Part shown: positions 19,232 through 28,278 of the stretch, piece by piece
Numbering within the stretch: position 1 is the stretch's first letter
Layout: each line of letters begins with the position of its first letter
NCBI GenBank assembly: GCA_029817715.1
Contig: JARUPY010000485.1
Span: 1 to 64,000, forward strand
Source: Melastoma dodecandrum
Taxonomy: Eukaryota; Streptophyta; Magnoliopsida; Myrtales; Melastomataceae
Direction of reading: 5' to 3'
Length of the DNA: 64,000 nt
Translations under genes and position numbers: made by a program
Notes under the pieces: model-generated
The model's input: only the letters and a program-made list of their open reading frames with translations
Databases searched by the model: none
What the model was told of the DNA's origin: nothing

Positions 19232-21265
19232 TTACGAGAACTGCGCGACGGACGGCGCGGTGTTCTGCACCGTCACCGAGACGTTGTTGCCGCCCGCGTT
19301 CAGCTGGACGACGAAGTATCGGACGACGTTCAGGTAGAGGACGGCAGCGTAGGCGAACAGGAAGCCGAGAGAGCGGAGGTTCTGCGGGTTGTTGCTCAGG
19401 TCGCAGACCACCGTGAACGAGTCGATCTGGCCGTAACCGCCCGAGCCGACCTCCACCGACTGCATGTTCGTGAACACGCTGGTGAGGATAGTGAACGCGA
19501 GGTTGCGGGTCGGATCGTCCTTCGCCGACGACTGCAGGCGACCGACCACAGGCACCGCAGCCTTCTCGAGGGTGCGGATGATGTAGTTCGTCAGGCGCGG
19601 GTACTCGTCGCCCTGCGCCTGCGTGTTAGAGGAGCAGTTGCGGCCGGTCATGAACGAGAAGAAGTCCTCGTTCAGGTCGGCCGACTTGCCGATGAAGTCG
19701 ACGCCGCCGGTCTGCGCCAGGGACTCGTCCGCCGAAGGCGTCTCGATGCCGCTGGACGAGGTCTCGGTGGCCTCGACCGCCGTCAGCGCCTTGTTGATCG
19801 GCGACTGCTCGGGCGACAGATTGCCGAAGATGCCGAGGCAGATAGCCGCCGGCGACACGAGGCGCGGGACGCCGTTCATGGTGTCGTAGAAGGTGGGCCA
19901 GTCGCCGACGATGATCTTCAGGTTCGGGTCGTCGATTGCCTGCGTCAGGCGATCGGCGACGGCGTTGGCGATGGTATCACCGGACTGGCGCGCCGTGACC
20001 GCGTAGGACGCCTCCTGCTGCGCGAACTCCAGCTGGGGCTGCCAGGTGGTCTCGTCGAAGTTGTCGCAAAGCTCGAAGGCGTCGACGTCGGTCGAGCGGA
20101 GGACATACATGCCGGTGCGCGGCAGGGTGTCCTGGCCGACCAGCATCGCCGGCGTGACGCCGGTGTCGCCGTCGGTGCCGCCCGTCAGCTGGTAGGTGAC
20201 GGTGGTGTCCGGGACGGCCGTCGACGGGCCGGCCTCGAAGACCATGTAGCTCGAGCGCGCGCGCTGGTAGGTGCCCTCGTTGATCGCGTAAGCGAGCGCG
20301 GCCCAGAAGTTCATGACCGGCTGGTACGAGCCCGGGGTCTGCGGGTTGCCGCCGCCCGAGAGCGTGGCAGCGACGGTCATGGAGGTCGGATAGCCGAAGC
20401 CGCTCTGCATGATCGTCGCCGGGCCGAGGCCCCACGTCAGCGTGACGGTCGCGTTTAGGCCGGCGCCGGTCGAGGAGATCTGCGTGCCCGCCGTCGCAGG
20501 GACCGCGCCGCTCGTGATGGAACCAGCGTCGACCAGCTGGATGCCGGTGATCGGGCCCGTCGGGTTGCCGCCCGAGATCGAGGTGACCTTGCCGGTGACG
20601 CCGTTGCCGAAGGTGATGACGTCGTTGACCGCGTGTCCCGTGCCGGCGCCGTTCACAGCCATGCTGACCGCGACTAGCGAGGCGGTCGCGATGGCGCGCA
20701 CGCCGCCCTGCGTGCCGGGGTTCGGCAGGCTGATCGTGGGAACGCTCGTGTAGCCCGAGCCCGGGGTCGGGGTCAGCGCGTAGAGCGCCTGACGGATGTT
20801 GTCGAAGCGCTCGCTCGTGCGGCCGGGGAAGAAGATGAGCGCCGCGTAGGCGTCCGCGGCCGTGGTGCGGGAGAAGGCCAGTGAGATCTGATCGCCGAGC
20901 GAGCCGGTCGACACAGCCGTGCCGGTGCCACGGCTGCCAGGCAGCACGACCTGCGCCGCCGTGTCGGTCCCGTCCGTGACGCGCACGGCCAGGAAGCCCA
21001 TCTGTTTGCCCTGACCGAGCGCGGCGAGGATGTGCGTGGCGAGGTCCATGGGGCGGACCTGCGCGATGCCGATGTTCGCCTTGATGTCGTCCGGCGTCGA
21101 GCCACGAATGATCGTGTTCGGTTGGCCCCAGCTGGCGACACCGACGAAGCCCTCGAGGTTCGTCGGCGAGGCGGCGCCGATCGACGTCGGCAGCACCTGA
21201 TCGATGTAGGCGCCAGGATTGGTGAAGGCGAGGACGTTGGCGGTCCCGTCGCGGAAGGTCGGCAT
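19232..21265 (-). CDS. Tail sheath protein
   Basis: 677 aa, MPTFRDGTANVLAFTNPGAYIDQ. Sheath features: an N-terminal PGAYIDQVLP strand, a variable middle with repeated beta segments (TGKVTSISGG, PGSGYTSVPTISLPNPG), and the conserved C-terminal handshake region (NYIIRTLEKAAVPVVGR and VVRYFVVQLNAGGNNVSVTV). A sheath marks the phage as contractile. The inserted middle domain (about residues 180-310) is rich in G, T and S and may be surface exposed. Confidence 0.85.
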   Translation of the reverse strand: MPTFRDGTANVLAFTNPGAYIDQVLPTSIGAASPTNLEGFVGVASWGQPNTIIRGSTPDDIKANIGIAQVRPMDLATHILAALGQGKQMGFLAVRVTDGTDTAAQVVLPGSRGTGTAVSTGSLGDQISLAFSRTTAADAYAALIFFPGRTSERFDNIRQALYALTPTPGSGYTSVPTISLPNPGTQGGVRAIATASLVAVSMAVNGAGTGHAVNDVITFGNGVTGKVTSISGGNPTGPITGIQLVDAGSITSGAVPATAGTQISSTGAGLNATVTLTWGLGPATIMQSGFGYPTSMTVAATLSGGGNPQTPGSYQPVMNFWAALAYAINEGTYQRARSSYMVFEAGPSTAVPDTTVTYQLTGGTDGDTGVTPAMLVGQDTLPRTGMYVLRSTDVDAFELCDNFDETTWQPQLEFAQQEASYAVTARQSGDTIANAVADRLTQAIDDPNLKIIVGDWPTFYDTMNGVPRLVSPAAICLGIFGNLSPEQSPINKALTAVEATETSSSGIETPSADESLAQTGGVDFIGKSADLNEDFFSFMTGRNCSSNTQAQGDEYPRLTNYIIRTLEKAAVPVVGRLQSSAKDDPTRNLAFTILTSVFTNMQSVEVGSGGYGQIDSFTVVCDLSNNPQNLRSLGFLFAYAAVLYLNVVRYFVVQLNAGGNNVSVTVQNTAPSVAQFS

Positions 21266-21405
21266 GGAAGTGTCCTGTGAAAGGGGTTGGTCAGGACGCG
21301 CGGCACCGCGCGCTGAGGCGGCGGCGATGCGCGACAGCGGGCGGGCGGCCTTCCGGGGCGAACCGGGGCGGGATCAGGTGGAGGCGGGCGCCGAAGCGCC
21401 CGGAA

Positions 21406-21774
21406 TCAGGCCGTCTTGTCGGCGGCGGGCGCCGGCGTCGGCGCGGGGGCCGGAGCGGGAGCAGGCGCGGGCGCGGAGACCGGCGCGGGCGCCGGCGCCG
21501 GCGCCGGGGCCGGCGCGACCGGTGCGGCAGGTGCGGTGGCTACGACCGAGGCAGAAACCGCCAGGGCGGGTGCCGGCGCGACGGGCGCTGCGTCGGCCTT
21601 TGCGGGCGCTGCGTCGGCGGTGACGGGCGCCGGCGCGGGGTCGCGCGCCAGCGTGCGCACGACGTTCGCGCGCTTCGGCCCGGCGAGGATCGCCTCGACT
21701 TTGGAGTCATCCGAGATCGTCTGGCCGACCTTGTAGGCGCCGAAAGCCTTGGTGACGGTGAGGTTGTGCGACAT
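21406..21774 (-). CDS. Hypothetical protein with Ala-Pro repeat tail
   Basis: 122 aa. Residues 1-45 (MSHNLTVTKAFGAYKVGQTI, then AILAGPKRANVVRTL) form a small domain seen as short phage 'structural' proteins beside sheaths. Residues 46-118 are almost only Ala and Pro with some Val, the (AP)n pattern giving a stiff extended tail. It lies between the sheath gene and the 289-aa tail gene and is read in the same direction. Confidence 0.6.
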   Translation of the reverse strand: MSHNLTVTKAFGAYKVGQTISDDSKVEAILAGPKRANVVRTLARDPAPAPVTADAAPAKADAAPVAPAPALAVSASVVATAPAAPVAPAPAPAPAPAPVSAPAPAPAPAPAPTPAPAADKTA

Positions 21775-21783
21775 GGGAGCGCC

Positions 21784-22653
21784 TTACGATGCGGAGGAGA
21801 TGACCCGGCCGCCCGGCAGCGTGGTCTGGAAGCCGACGGCGGTGATTTCGATCGCGTCCAGCATCTCGAAGGAGTCGCAGGTCGCGTTGTAGATGAGGTC
21901 GCGGCGGTAGAGCCCGATGCGCTCGGGATCGTCGCTCGGGTTCGAGCCCTGGTAGGTGAGGATCGTCGCCGAGCCGTCGGGCAGCGGAAGCCGCATCTCT
22001 GCCTTCAGGAGGCCGTCGATCGCGCGCGCGACCGTGTTCCGATCGCTGTTGCTCGACGACCAGCAGACGATGCGCACCTGCTGGCGCTCTGTGTGCGTCT
22101 TGCGCGCCAGCACGCCGACCGTGCCGACGCGGGAGGCGAGATTGTGGGCCCCGACGACGTCGATTTCCGCGGTGTCCGGTGCGGCGACGGCGAGCGTGGA
22201 GCCCGGATAGGCCGCCTCGATCTGCGCGAACAGCTGCGTCGCGACGGTTGCGGCCGTGTCGCCGGCGCCGGCGCTATAGCCGTAGGGGGTCGCCTTGTCG
22301 GCGATGATGACGACGTTCTCGACGCCGGCGGCGGTGCCGCTGATCGTGATCGTCGCCGCGTCGATCGAGACCGAGAGGCCTGCCTTCGTGCGCGACACCT
22401 CGACCCCGGACATATCCTGGATCGGGATCGTGCTCGTCGTCTGCGGGACGGGATAGATCGAGACTAGCGTGACCGGGTTCGCCGCCGACACGTTGGGCTT
22501 GCCCGCGATCATGTCGAGGGTCGTCGGCAGCGGCCAGCCTTCGGAGACCTGGCAGGCGACGCCGATCGCGCTCGGGGCGGACGGGCCGTTCGGATAGATC
22601 AGGCCGACGATGGCGCTCTGCAGCGCCGCTGTGACGTCGCTGAAGTCGGCCAT
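21784..22653 (-). CDS. Phage tail/connector protein of unknown function
   Basis: 289 aa, MADFSDVTAALQSAIVGLIY. A beta-rich protein with PVTLVSIYPVPQTTSTIP and a C-terminal PLPDGSATILTYQGSNPSDD segment. The position just upstream of the sheath gene and after the head-completion genes suits a tail terminator or joining protein. Family not recognised. Confidence 0.6.
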   Translation of the reverse strand: MADFSDVTAALQSAIVGLIYPNGPSAPSAIGVACQVSEGWPLPTTLDMIAGKPNVSAANPVTLVSIYPVPQTTSTIPIQDMSGVEVSRTKAGLSVSIDAATITISGTAAGVENVVIIADKATPYGYSAGAGDTAATVATQLFAQIEAAYPGSTLAVAAPDTAEIDVVGAHNLASRVGTVGVLARKTHTERQQVRIVCWSSSNSDRNTVARAIDGLLKAEMRLPLPDGSATILTYQGSNPSDDPERIGLYRRDLIYNATCDSFEMLDAIEITAVGFQTTLPGGRVISSAS

Positions 22654-22660
22654 GTGCGCT

Positions 22661-23044
22661 CTACGCCTTCAGCTTGATCGTCAGGAGCTTCCAGCCGAGC
22701 AGGTTGGGATAGGCGGCGGCGACCATGTATCGCTCGCCGACGTCGTCGACGACGAGGTCGTCGTCCTTGATGGCGCCGGGCGGCAGTTGCACCGTCTTGG
22801 GCAGGTAGATCGACCACTTGATCGGGCCCGGCGCGCTGGCCGGGACGTCGGTCGCTTTCGTGTTGCCGAGCGCTTCGGCTTGGATCGAGGCCGGCAGGCC
22901 CTGGAAGATCGGCGCCTCGTTGCCGGCGTTGCCGCCCACGGGCGCCTGGAGCCCGCTGTAGGGCACGGCGCCGACCTGCAGGCCGCCCTGCGCGTTGACC
23001 GGCGCCTGCGGTCGGTAGATCGAGACCGTGCGGAAGTAGATCAC
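22661..23044 (-). CDS. Hypothetical head-tail joining protein
   Basis: 127 aa with GTG start at 23044 overlapping the connector gene's stop (GTGA). Sequence has SIYRPQAPVNAQGGLQVG near the start and IKDDDLVVDDVGERYMVAAA near the end, a pattern close to phage head closure (stopper) proteins that carry a 'V.D..G..Y.V' strand pair. Assignment by position and weak pattern only. Confidence 0.5.
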   Translation of the reverse strand: MIYFRTVSIYRPQAPVNAQGGLQVGAVPYSGLQAPVGGNAGNEAPIFQGLPASIQAEALGNTKATDVPASAPGPIKWSIYLPKTVQLPPGAIKDDDLVVDDVGERYMVAAAYPNLLGWKLLTIKLKA

Positions 23045-23631
23045 CAGGAACTCACGCGCCGATAGAGGAGGCAGGCCGCAAGGGTGGCGGCCGGCATCGG
23101 GAGGAGCTTGGTGCCGAGCGCCGAGTCGGTGGCGCCGTACTTCTCGGTCGTGTCGCCGGCGGACACTTCGGTCAGCGCGGGATCGCGCAGCTGCGCCTGG
23201 AACGAGCCCGAGACCCATTCGAGGCAGGCCTGCTCGAGATCGGGCGGCGTCTCGTCATATCCGGCGGTGTAGGTCACCGTGACGTTCTGCAGGCCGCGCG
23301 TGAAGGAGTAGCCGCCGATCAGGCCGACCGAGATCGCATCGAAGACGAAGCCCGGCTGCGGGATGATGCCGGCGGGGATCGACTTGCCGTCCACGAAGAC
23401 GGAGGTGACTGCCTTCACGGGGCGGTCGGGCAGGATGATCTTGCTGCCGCCAACGCCATCGAAGGAGCGCGTGTATTCGGCGGCGGCGATCTGGTAGCCG
23501 ATGTAGGCCTGTATCCTCGACGAGGCGGCGCTGATGAGGCGCTGGAGCGCCGTCTGCTGCGCGGCCGTGGGCGTGGCGATCGACAGCCACCCCGAAGCGT
23601 TGTCCAGGGTGGTGAGATCGCCATCGGCCAT
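23041..23631 (-). CDS. Head-tail connector protein (gp6/gp15 type)
   Basis: 196 aa, MADGDLTTLDNASGWLSIAT. Helical N-terminus with AAQQTALQRLISAASSRIQAYIG, then a beta middle (ILPDRPVKAVTSVFVDG), then YDETPPDLEQACLEWVSGSF: the standard order of DNA-packaging/adaptor proteins of the HK97 gp6 type that sit under the portal. Directly followed by the putative stopper. Confidence 0.7.
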   Translation of the reverse strand: MADGDLTTLDNASGWLSIATPTAAQQTALQRLISAASSRIQAYIGYQIAAAEYTRSFDGVGGSKIILPDRPVKAVTSVFVDGKSIPAGIIPQPGFVFDAISVGLIGGYSFTRGLQNVTVTYTAGYDETPPDLEQACLEWVSGSFQAQLRDPALTEVSAGDTTEKYGATDSALGTKLLPMPAATLAACLLYRRVSSW

Positions 23632-23635
23632 GTCG

Positions 23636-24022
23636 TTACGCCTCTACGGTCTCTTCGGCCTCGGGCGCCTCGTCGGCGGTCTCGGGCGCCTCGTCGATGA
23701 CGGGGCGGAAGCCATGCGAGGCGAGCTCATGGAGCGCGCCGATCGGGACCACGATCGAGCCGTCCTCCTCCTGGAGGAAGCTCTGGCCGCGGAAGGAGCA
23801 GGTGGCGGCGTCATCGACGTCGTGGGTGACGCGCACCATGCCGGCGGGAAGCTCGACGGGCGCGACGATCTCGGTGAAGCCGCCGACGGACTCAAGCGCG
23901 GGAGCGGCCTCGGCAGGCACCTCGACGGTGCCGTCGTTGTCGACGCGGAAGCGCTCCGTGCCGTGGTTCGCCTCGTCGGTGCCGGCTGGCGCCTGCAGGC
24001 GGACCTTCTTTTTCACGGGCAT
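23636..24022 (-). CDS. Hypothetical head-region protein, acidic C-terminus
   Basis: 128 aa, MPVKKKVRLQAPAGTDEANHG. A small beta domain with RGQSFLQEEDGSIVVP and a Glu/Ala tail. In similar phages a short protein of this place and look lies between capsid and adaptor. It is now separated from the capsid gene by the inserted homing endonuclease gene, whose last ten bases overlap its start. Confidence 0.55.
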   Translation of the reverse strand: MPVKKKVRLQAPAGTDEANHGTERFRVDNDGTVEVPAEAAPALESVGGFTEIVAPVELPAGMVRVTHDVDDAATCSFRGQSFLQEEDGSIVVPIGALHELASHGFRPVIDEAPETADEAPEAEETVEA

Positions 24023-24702
24023 GGTATGTCCCTCGCGTAGGTTTTTCTGGTGACGATCGCGTGCAGGGTGCTCCGATCGAGCTCGAAGCGCCGTTCCAGG
24101 TTGTCGTAGGTTGCGCCGCCGGCTTTCAGCGCGCGGATTTCTTCAGCCTGCGCATAGGTCAGAGAGCGACGATCTGGCATCGCTCGCCCCGCGAGTTTGG
24201 CGCTGCGCTTTTCGGCCGACTTTCTGATTGCTTCGGGCATAGCCGCCAGCGCGGTCATTCTGCGCAGATGCGCCTTGCCTTCCTCGCCGAGCGCGCGGCG
24301 GAGCGCTACAGCCGAGGTCATCGGACATTTGCGTCCGCGAAACGGCTTGCCTTTCTTGGCGGCGGACATCCGCGCTCTGACTTCGTCGCTGTGAACGACG
24401 CCGCGGCAGGTGCCCGCGCTCGGTGAGATGTTATAGCCGCCACGGTCGCGGTGGCAGTTTGACGTGTCCAGCCAATGCTGCTCGCGCTCTTGTAGAGCGG
24501 CGATGCTGGTCTCTTCGACGATCTCGAAGGTGAAGGCCTCGGCGCCGTGCTTCTGCCAAGCCGCCTGGAGGATGCCGTTCTCGTGCTTGGCCTTGTTCAA
24601 GGCGCTCTTATGCGCGGCCCAGCGAGCCCGGATGTCGACAGCGGAGCCGATATAGACCCGCCCCGAGACGGTGTTCGTGATGCGGTAGATGCCGCACGGC
24701 AT
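24013..24702 (-). CDS. GIY-YIG homing endonuclease beside the capsid gene
   Basis: 229 aa from ATG 24702. GIY at residues 4-6 and VYIG near 16-19, then the conserved Arg (DIRARW) and Glu (QEREQHW) of the catalytic core. A NUMOD3-type DNA-binding repeat (HSDEVRARMSAAKKGKPFRG) follows, and a C-terminal helix-turn-helix (YAQAEEIRALKAGGATYDNL). This is the SegA-like free-standing class. It is placed between the capsid and its neighbour gene with 67 bases to the capsid stop. Such elements copy themselves into phage genomes lacking them. Confidence 0.75.
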   Translation of the reverse strand: MPCGIYRITNTVSGRVYIGSAVDIRARWAAHKSALNKAKHENGILQAAWQKHGAEAFTFEIVEETSIAALQEREQHWLDTSNCHRDRGGYNISPSAGTCRGVVHSDEVRARMSAAKKGKPFRGRKCPMTSAVALRRALGEEGKAHLRRMTALAAMPEAIRKSAEKRSAKLAGRAMPDRRSLTYAQAEEIRALKAGGATYDNLERRFELDRSTLHAIVTRKTYARDIPCP

Positions 24703-24769
24703 GGTGTCCGACCCAACAAAAGCCGGGTCGGACCGTATCAAACTATCTCAGCGCAAGCCACTGAAATCG

Positions 24770-26299
24770 TTAGCCATTGGCGATGTTCGTGACGATACCC
24801 ATCGCGAACGGCGCGTACACCGCGAGCACGCCCTCGGCGTAGACGCCGACCTGGCGCTGGCGGGTCGTGATCGGCCAGTCGATCTGGTAATAGTCCTGCC
24901 GCATCTTCATTTCGCAGACGTTCGGGACCTCGTTCGACTGGTACTGGATCGGCAGATTCTCCGCCCAGCCGATGATCGTGCCCGCCGGGAGGTAGGGGTG
25001 GATCTTCACCGGGATGCGCATCCCGCCGTCCAGAGCGAACGGGTTGTAGTAGAACGAGATCGTGCCGCCGGCGGTGAGACCGTAGGCGTTCTCGGGGCTC
25101 TGGAAGTACTGCAGGAGCGGCGAGGTGCCACCGCTCAGGCAGGCCTTCGTGATGTTCTTCAGCTCCTGCGAGTTGACGTACAGCCCCGACGGCGAGACCT
25201 GGTAGCGGTCCCACATCGACTCCGGCATCGCGTCGATCTCATTGACCGAGCCGCGGCCCGAGGGCGTGAGGACCGTGCCGACGCCCGCCACACCGGTCGC
25301 GAGCGGCATGACGTAGGCGTTGCTGCCGGCCTTGAAGGCGGTCGTGAGCAGACCGTCGAAGGCGGTGGCGTTCGTGGAGTAGTCGGCGGCGACGGCCGTC
25401 GCGGCCTGGGTGCCGGTCAGCAGCGGGCCCGAGAAGGAGACGCTGTTGATCGAGGTGATCGACTGCAGCACCTCCGAGCCGGCCGGCCCGGCATACCACG
25501 CGTAGCCCATCGCGCCGGTGATCGGGGCGATGCTGGCCGTCAGGGCCTGGCCGAGCGTGATGGCCTGGGTCGCGTTGGCCGAGCGCATCGAGGCGCCGCC
25601 GTTGACGGTGTAGGAACGACCGTCGGGGCCCTGGACCGTCTTCGTGGTCGCGGCGCCGTTCGCCATCGAGGAGTTGCGGATGCCCTCGAACGAGAGCGCG
25701 ACCACGATGACCGAGTAGGTCGCCGCGGGCAGCGTGGCGGTCGTGCCGGCCGCCGACAGGGTCGGCGCCACCGGCGTGCCGAGCTGCAGCGAGGTGTTGC
25801 CGCCGAGGATGCCCATCTCCTCCTTCAGCATCATCTTCTGGAGCAGGCGCATGGTCATCATGGCCTGGATGTCTTCGAAGGTGCGGCCCGCGTTGATCGC
25901 CTCGAAGGTGGCCGCGTCTTCCTCGCCGATCGTGACGAAGCTCGCCGACTTGTTCGAGCTGTTGTAGCTCATCTGCCCGGAACGCTGGCCTTCCGGAACC
26001 CAGCCCGAATAGTCGAAGCCCGACCCGATGATGGCGTTGACCTGACGCCAGTTGGTGGCGAGGCCGACGCCGCCACCGACGCGCGGGATGCGGTTACGGA
26101 TCGGCGTGACCACCGGGTAGAGGTTCTTGGCCGGCGCCTGCAGGTCATAGGCGACGAGGCCCGTGCCCGTGCTGATGGTGCGGGCGATGTCGTTCGGGTT
26201 GGCGCCAGCGGCCATGAGGACCGCGCGAGCGATGTCCTCGGACGGGGAAGCCAGGGCCGCGCGGGCGAGAGCGCCGATGTCGGGGGTATTCTGGGACAT
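24770..26299 (-). CDS. Major capsid protein
   Basis: 509 aa from ATG 26299, with AAGGAGG seven bases upstream, the strongest ribosome site of the block. N-terminal helix (ARAALASPSEDIARAVLMAAG), then the HK97-like E-loop/P-domain sequence (SGWVPEGQRSGQMSYN, ASFVTIGEEDAATFEAI), a beta-rich insertion of about 120 residues near 185-320, and a C-terminal INGWAENLPIQYQS-like end. The insertion could be an immunoglobulin-like surface domain. Preceded by an intrinsic terminator. Confidence 0.75.
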   Translation of the reverse strand: MSQNTPDIGALARAALASPSEDIARAVLMAAGANPNDIARTISTGTGLVAYDLQAPAKNLYPVVTPIRNRIPRVGGGVGLATNWRQVNAIIGSGFDYSGWVPEGQRSGQMSYNSSNKSASFVTIGEEDAATFEAINAGRTFEDIQAMMTMRLLQKMMLKEEMGILGGNTSLQLGTPVAPTLSAAGTTATLPAATYSVIVVALSFEGIRNSSMANGAATTKTVQGPDGRSYTVNGGASMRSANATQAITLGQALTASIAPITGAMGYAWYAGPAGSEVLQSITSINSVSFSGPLLTGTQAATAVAADYSTNATAFDGLLTTAFKAGSNAYVMPLATGVAGVGTVLTPSGRGSVNEIDAMPESMWDRYQVSPSGLYVNSQELKNITKACLSGGTSPLLQYFQSPENAYGLTAGGTISFYYNPFALDGGMRIPVKIHPYLPAGTIIGWAENLPIQYQSNEVPNVCEMKMRQDYYQIDWPITTRQRQVGVYAEGVLAVYAPFAMGIVTNIANG

Positions 26300-26320
26300 T
26301 GTTGCCCTCCTTGGGCACAT

Positions 26321-26349
26321 AAGAAAAAGCCGCCCAGGATCGGACGGCT
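26321..26349 (-). terminator. Intrinsic terminator between protease/scaffold and capsid genes
   Basis: Minus strand: AGCCGTCC, loop GATCCT, GGGCGGCT with one G-T wobble, then TTTTTCTT. It ends about 20 bases before the capsid start codon. Confidence 0.75.
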
Positions 26350-26389
26350 TCACCGACGGCCCACTGCGGCCGGGATCAGGTTCGCTGGA

Positions 26390-27997
26390 TCAGCGAGTGA
26401 TGAGGGGACGAGGCTGCGCCAGAGCGGCGCGGGTCAGCGCCAGGACACGCTCGTTCGGATCCATCGCCTCGAGAGCGCGCTGGATGTCCTCCGTGGACAG
26501 CGCCGAAGGCGTGGCGGTCGTGACCGCGCCGCTTGCGTCGGCGCCCTTGTCCACGGCGCGGGTGATCGCCGTCGCGGCCGCCGGCGCCGGGGGAACGGCG
26601 CCAGGGCCGGCCGCCTTCGACGGCATCGGCATAGCCTCGAGCGTCGCGATGCGGCGCGTCAGGTTGGTCATGGCCTCGCTCGACGCCTCGACGGCGCGAA
26701 GCAGGAGCTCGCGCTCGGCCGCGAAAGGCTCTTCGGCCGGCGCAGCGGGCTTCCAGCCGCGGGCGATCAGCCCGTCGAAGGCCGCCTGGATGCGCAGGCC
26801 CGTCTCGGCGCTGATCTGCTTGCCGTCCGCGCGCTCGATGTCCGAGCCGGCGGCCGCGAGTTCGATGATGCCGACCTCGAGCGCGACGTCGACGTCGACG
26901 CCCTTCAGGAGCTCGTTGATCTCCTCCGCGCTCATCGCGCGATAGGCCTGCGCGAGCGCGGCGACGGCGGTGCGCAGCTGCGCGGGGACCGGCGAGTTGT
27001 CGCCTTCGATCAGCGACTCGAAGGCCGCATTCGACGTGATGTAGCAAAGCTCGCGGAGGACGTAGCCGAGATAGTCGAGCGTGCCGAGACCGCGGCGAAT
27101 GTCAGCGCCGGGCAGGGCGAAGGCCACGACCTCGGCGGTCGGCGCGTTGGCGCGCTCGACGGTCTCGATGGCGGCGGTGAGGCCGGCCTGCGCGGCGGTG
27201 GCGGCGGCGAGCGCGCGCTCGACGGCGCTGGGCTCGGCCACCGGCTCGGCGACTGCGGGCTCGGCGACGGCGGGGGCGGCTTCGGCCGGCTCGACGCTGG
27301 GTGCCGCGTGCTCGACGACGTCGCCGGCGACGGTCGCCTCGACGGTCGGGGCCGCATCGGCCGGCGCGGCGTCCGCGGGAGCCTCGGGAGCCGCCGTTTC
27401 CGCGGCGCGCTCGAGCGTGGTGCCGCCATCGACGGCCGCAGCCTGCGCAGCCGCGCGAGCGATCGCCGCCGCGTCGTCGGCTGCGAGCGCCGCGAGATCG
27501 GGGACGAGCGTAGCAGGCGCCGTCGAGGCGGCCTCGGTCTTCGTGGTCATGTCGGAGTCTTCCTCGTTTCCGGCGGCTCGAAAGACCTCGAAGACCGCGC
27601 CCGGATCGGCAGGCCGATCCACCAAAGAGATTTCGTTGAGCTTGATGGCCGTGACCGTCTTGGGGTTGATCGGGTCACGCGCCAGCGCCTTCGCGCCGAT
27701 CGAGAAGCCCCGGTAGACGCCGGTCTTGACCTTCTCCCAGGCGCGGTCGTCCTGGACCCAGGCGCCGATGTAGAGTCCGCCGTCATCGACGGCCGCCTCG
27801 CGGGCGATGCCGACCGCGGAGAGCTGATGCATCTCGCGGATGTTCGCGAAGAGCATGTATTCGTCGAGAGCGGCGCGCAGCGCGTCGATCGTGATCGTGA
27901 GGCCGTCGCTCGCTTCCTGGTTGGTCGAGGCGTAGCCCCAGACCATGCGCTCGTCGTCGCTGTCCGAGACGCGGATGATGTCGCCGAAGAAGCGCAT
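26390..27997 (-). CDS. Capsid maturation protease (XkdF/S78 type) fused to scaffold
   Basis: 535 aa, MRFFGDIIRVSDSDDERMVW. Residues about 15-140 match XkdF-type prohead proteases: WGYASTNQEASDGLTI, the His in IREMHQLSAVG, and VKTGVYRGFSIGAKA with the Ser of the catalytic pair. From about 150 on the protein is Ala/Glu/Pro-rich and helical (AAPAVAEPAVAEPVAEP repeats), as expected of a scaffold removed during maturation. Its start lies 10 bases after the stop of the preceding small gene. Confidence 0.7.
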   Translation of the reverse strand: MRFFGDIIRVSDSDDERMVWGYASTNQEASDGLTITIDALRAALDEYMLFANIREMHQLSAVGIAREAAVDDGGLYIGAWVQDDRAWEKVKTGVYRGFSIGAKALARDPINPKTVTAIKLNEISLVDRPADPGAVFEVFRAAGNEEDSDMTTKTEAASTAPATLVPDLAALAADDAAAIARAAAQAAAVDGGTTLERAAETAAPEAPADAAPADAAPTVEATVAGDVVEHAAPSVEPAEAAPAVAEPAVAEPVAEPSAVERALAAATAAQAGLTAAIETVERANAPTAEVVAFALPGADIRRGLGTLDYLGYVLRELCYITSNAAFESLIEGDNSPVPAQLRTAVAALAQAYRAMSAEEINELLKGVDVDVALEVGIIELAAAGSDIERADGKQISAETGLRIQAAFDGLIARGWKPAAPAEEPFAAERELLLRAVEASSEAMTNLTRRIATLEAMPMPSKAAGPGAVPPAPAAATAITRAVDKGADASGAVTTATPSALSTEDIQRALEAMDPNERVLALTRAALAQPRPLITR

Positions 27998-28007
27998 GGC
28001 TCAGGCC

Positions 28008-28278
28008 TCAGACGGCGGGGTGGCTCGGATGCGCAGGGCCGAGCTTCGTCATCTCGACGAAGTCGCGAAAACCAGGTGGTGAGCTCGACGCTCGGGAAGA
28101 CGATGACCCAGTGGGTGCAGCCGCCGCAGGAGCCGTCCTGCATCACGACGTCGGCGACGTTGCTCGGGAACGCCGGCATGAACGGAGCATCGAAGGTCGC
28201 ATCGACGCTCGCAGCGTAGGCCGCGATGCCCGCCAGGAACGGAGACAGGTTGTCCTTGAATCCGAGCTTGACGATCAC
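28008..28278 (-). CDS. Hypothetical 89-aa protein (one frameshift)
   Basis: ATG at 28278 overlaps the last bases of the portal gene. MIVKLGFKDNLSPFLAG, then a CGGC pair (DGSCGGCTHWVIVFPSVE). The intended end reads FVEMTKLGPAHPSHPAV-stop at 28008 if one T is removed from the TTTT near 28071; as given, the frame runs on into the protease gene. Function unknown; it lies between portal and protease. Confidence 0.5.

Noticed and set aside
24689..28219. A very long open frame (about 1170 codons) on the plus strand
   Set aside because: It is antisense to the capsid, protease and other clear phage genes and is rich in R, G, D and A with no motif; a by-product of high GC in the third codon position.
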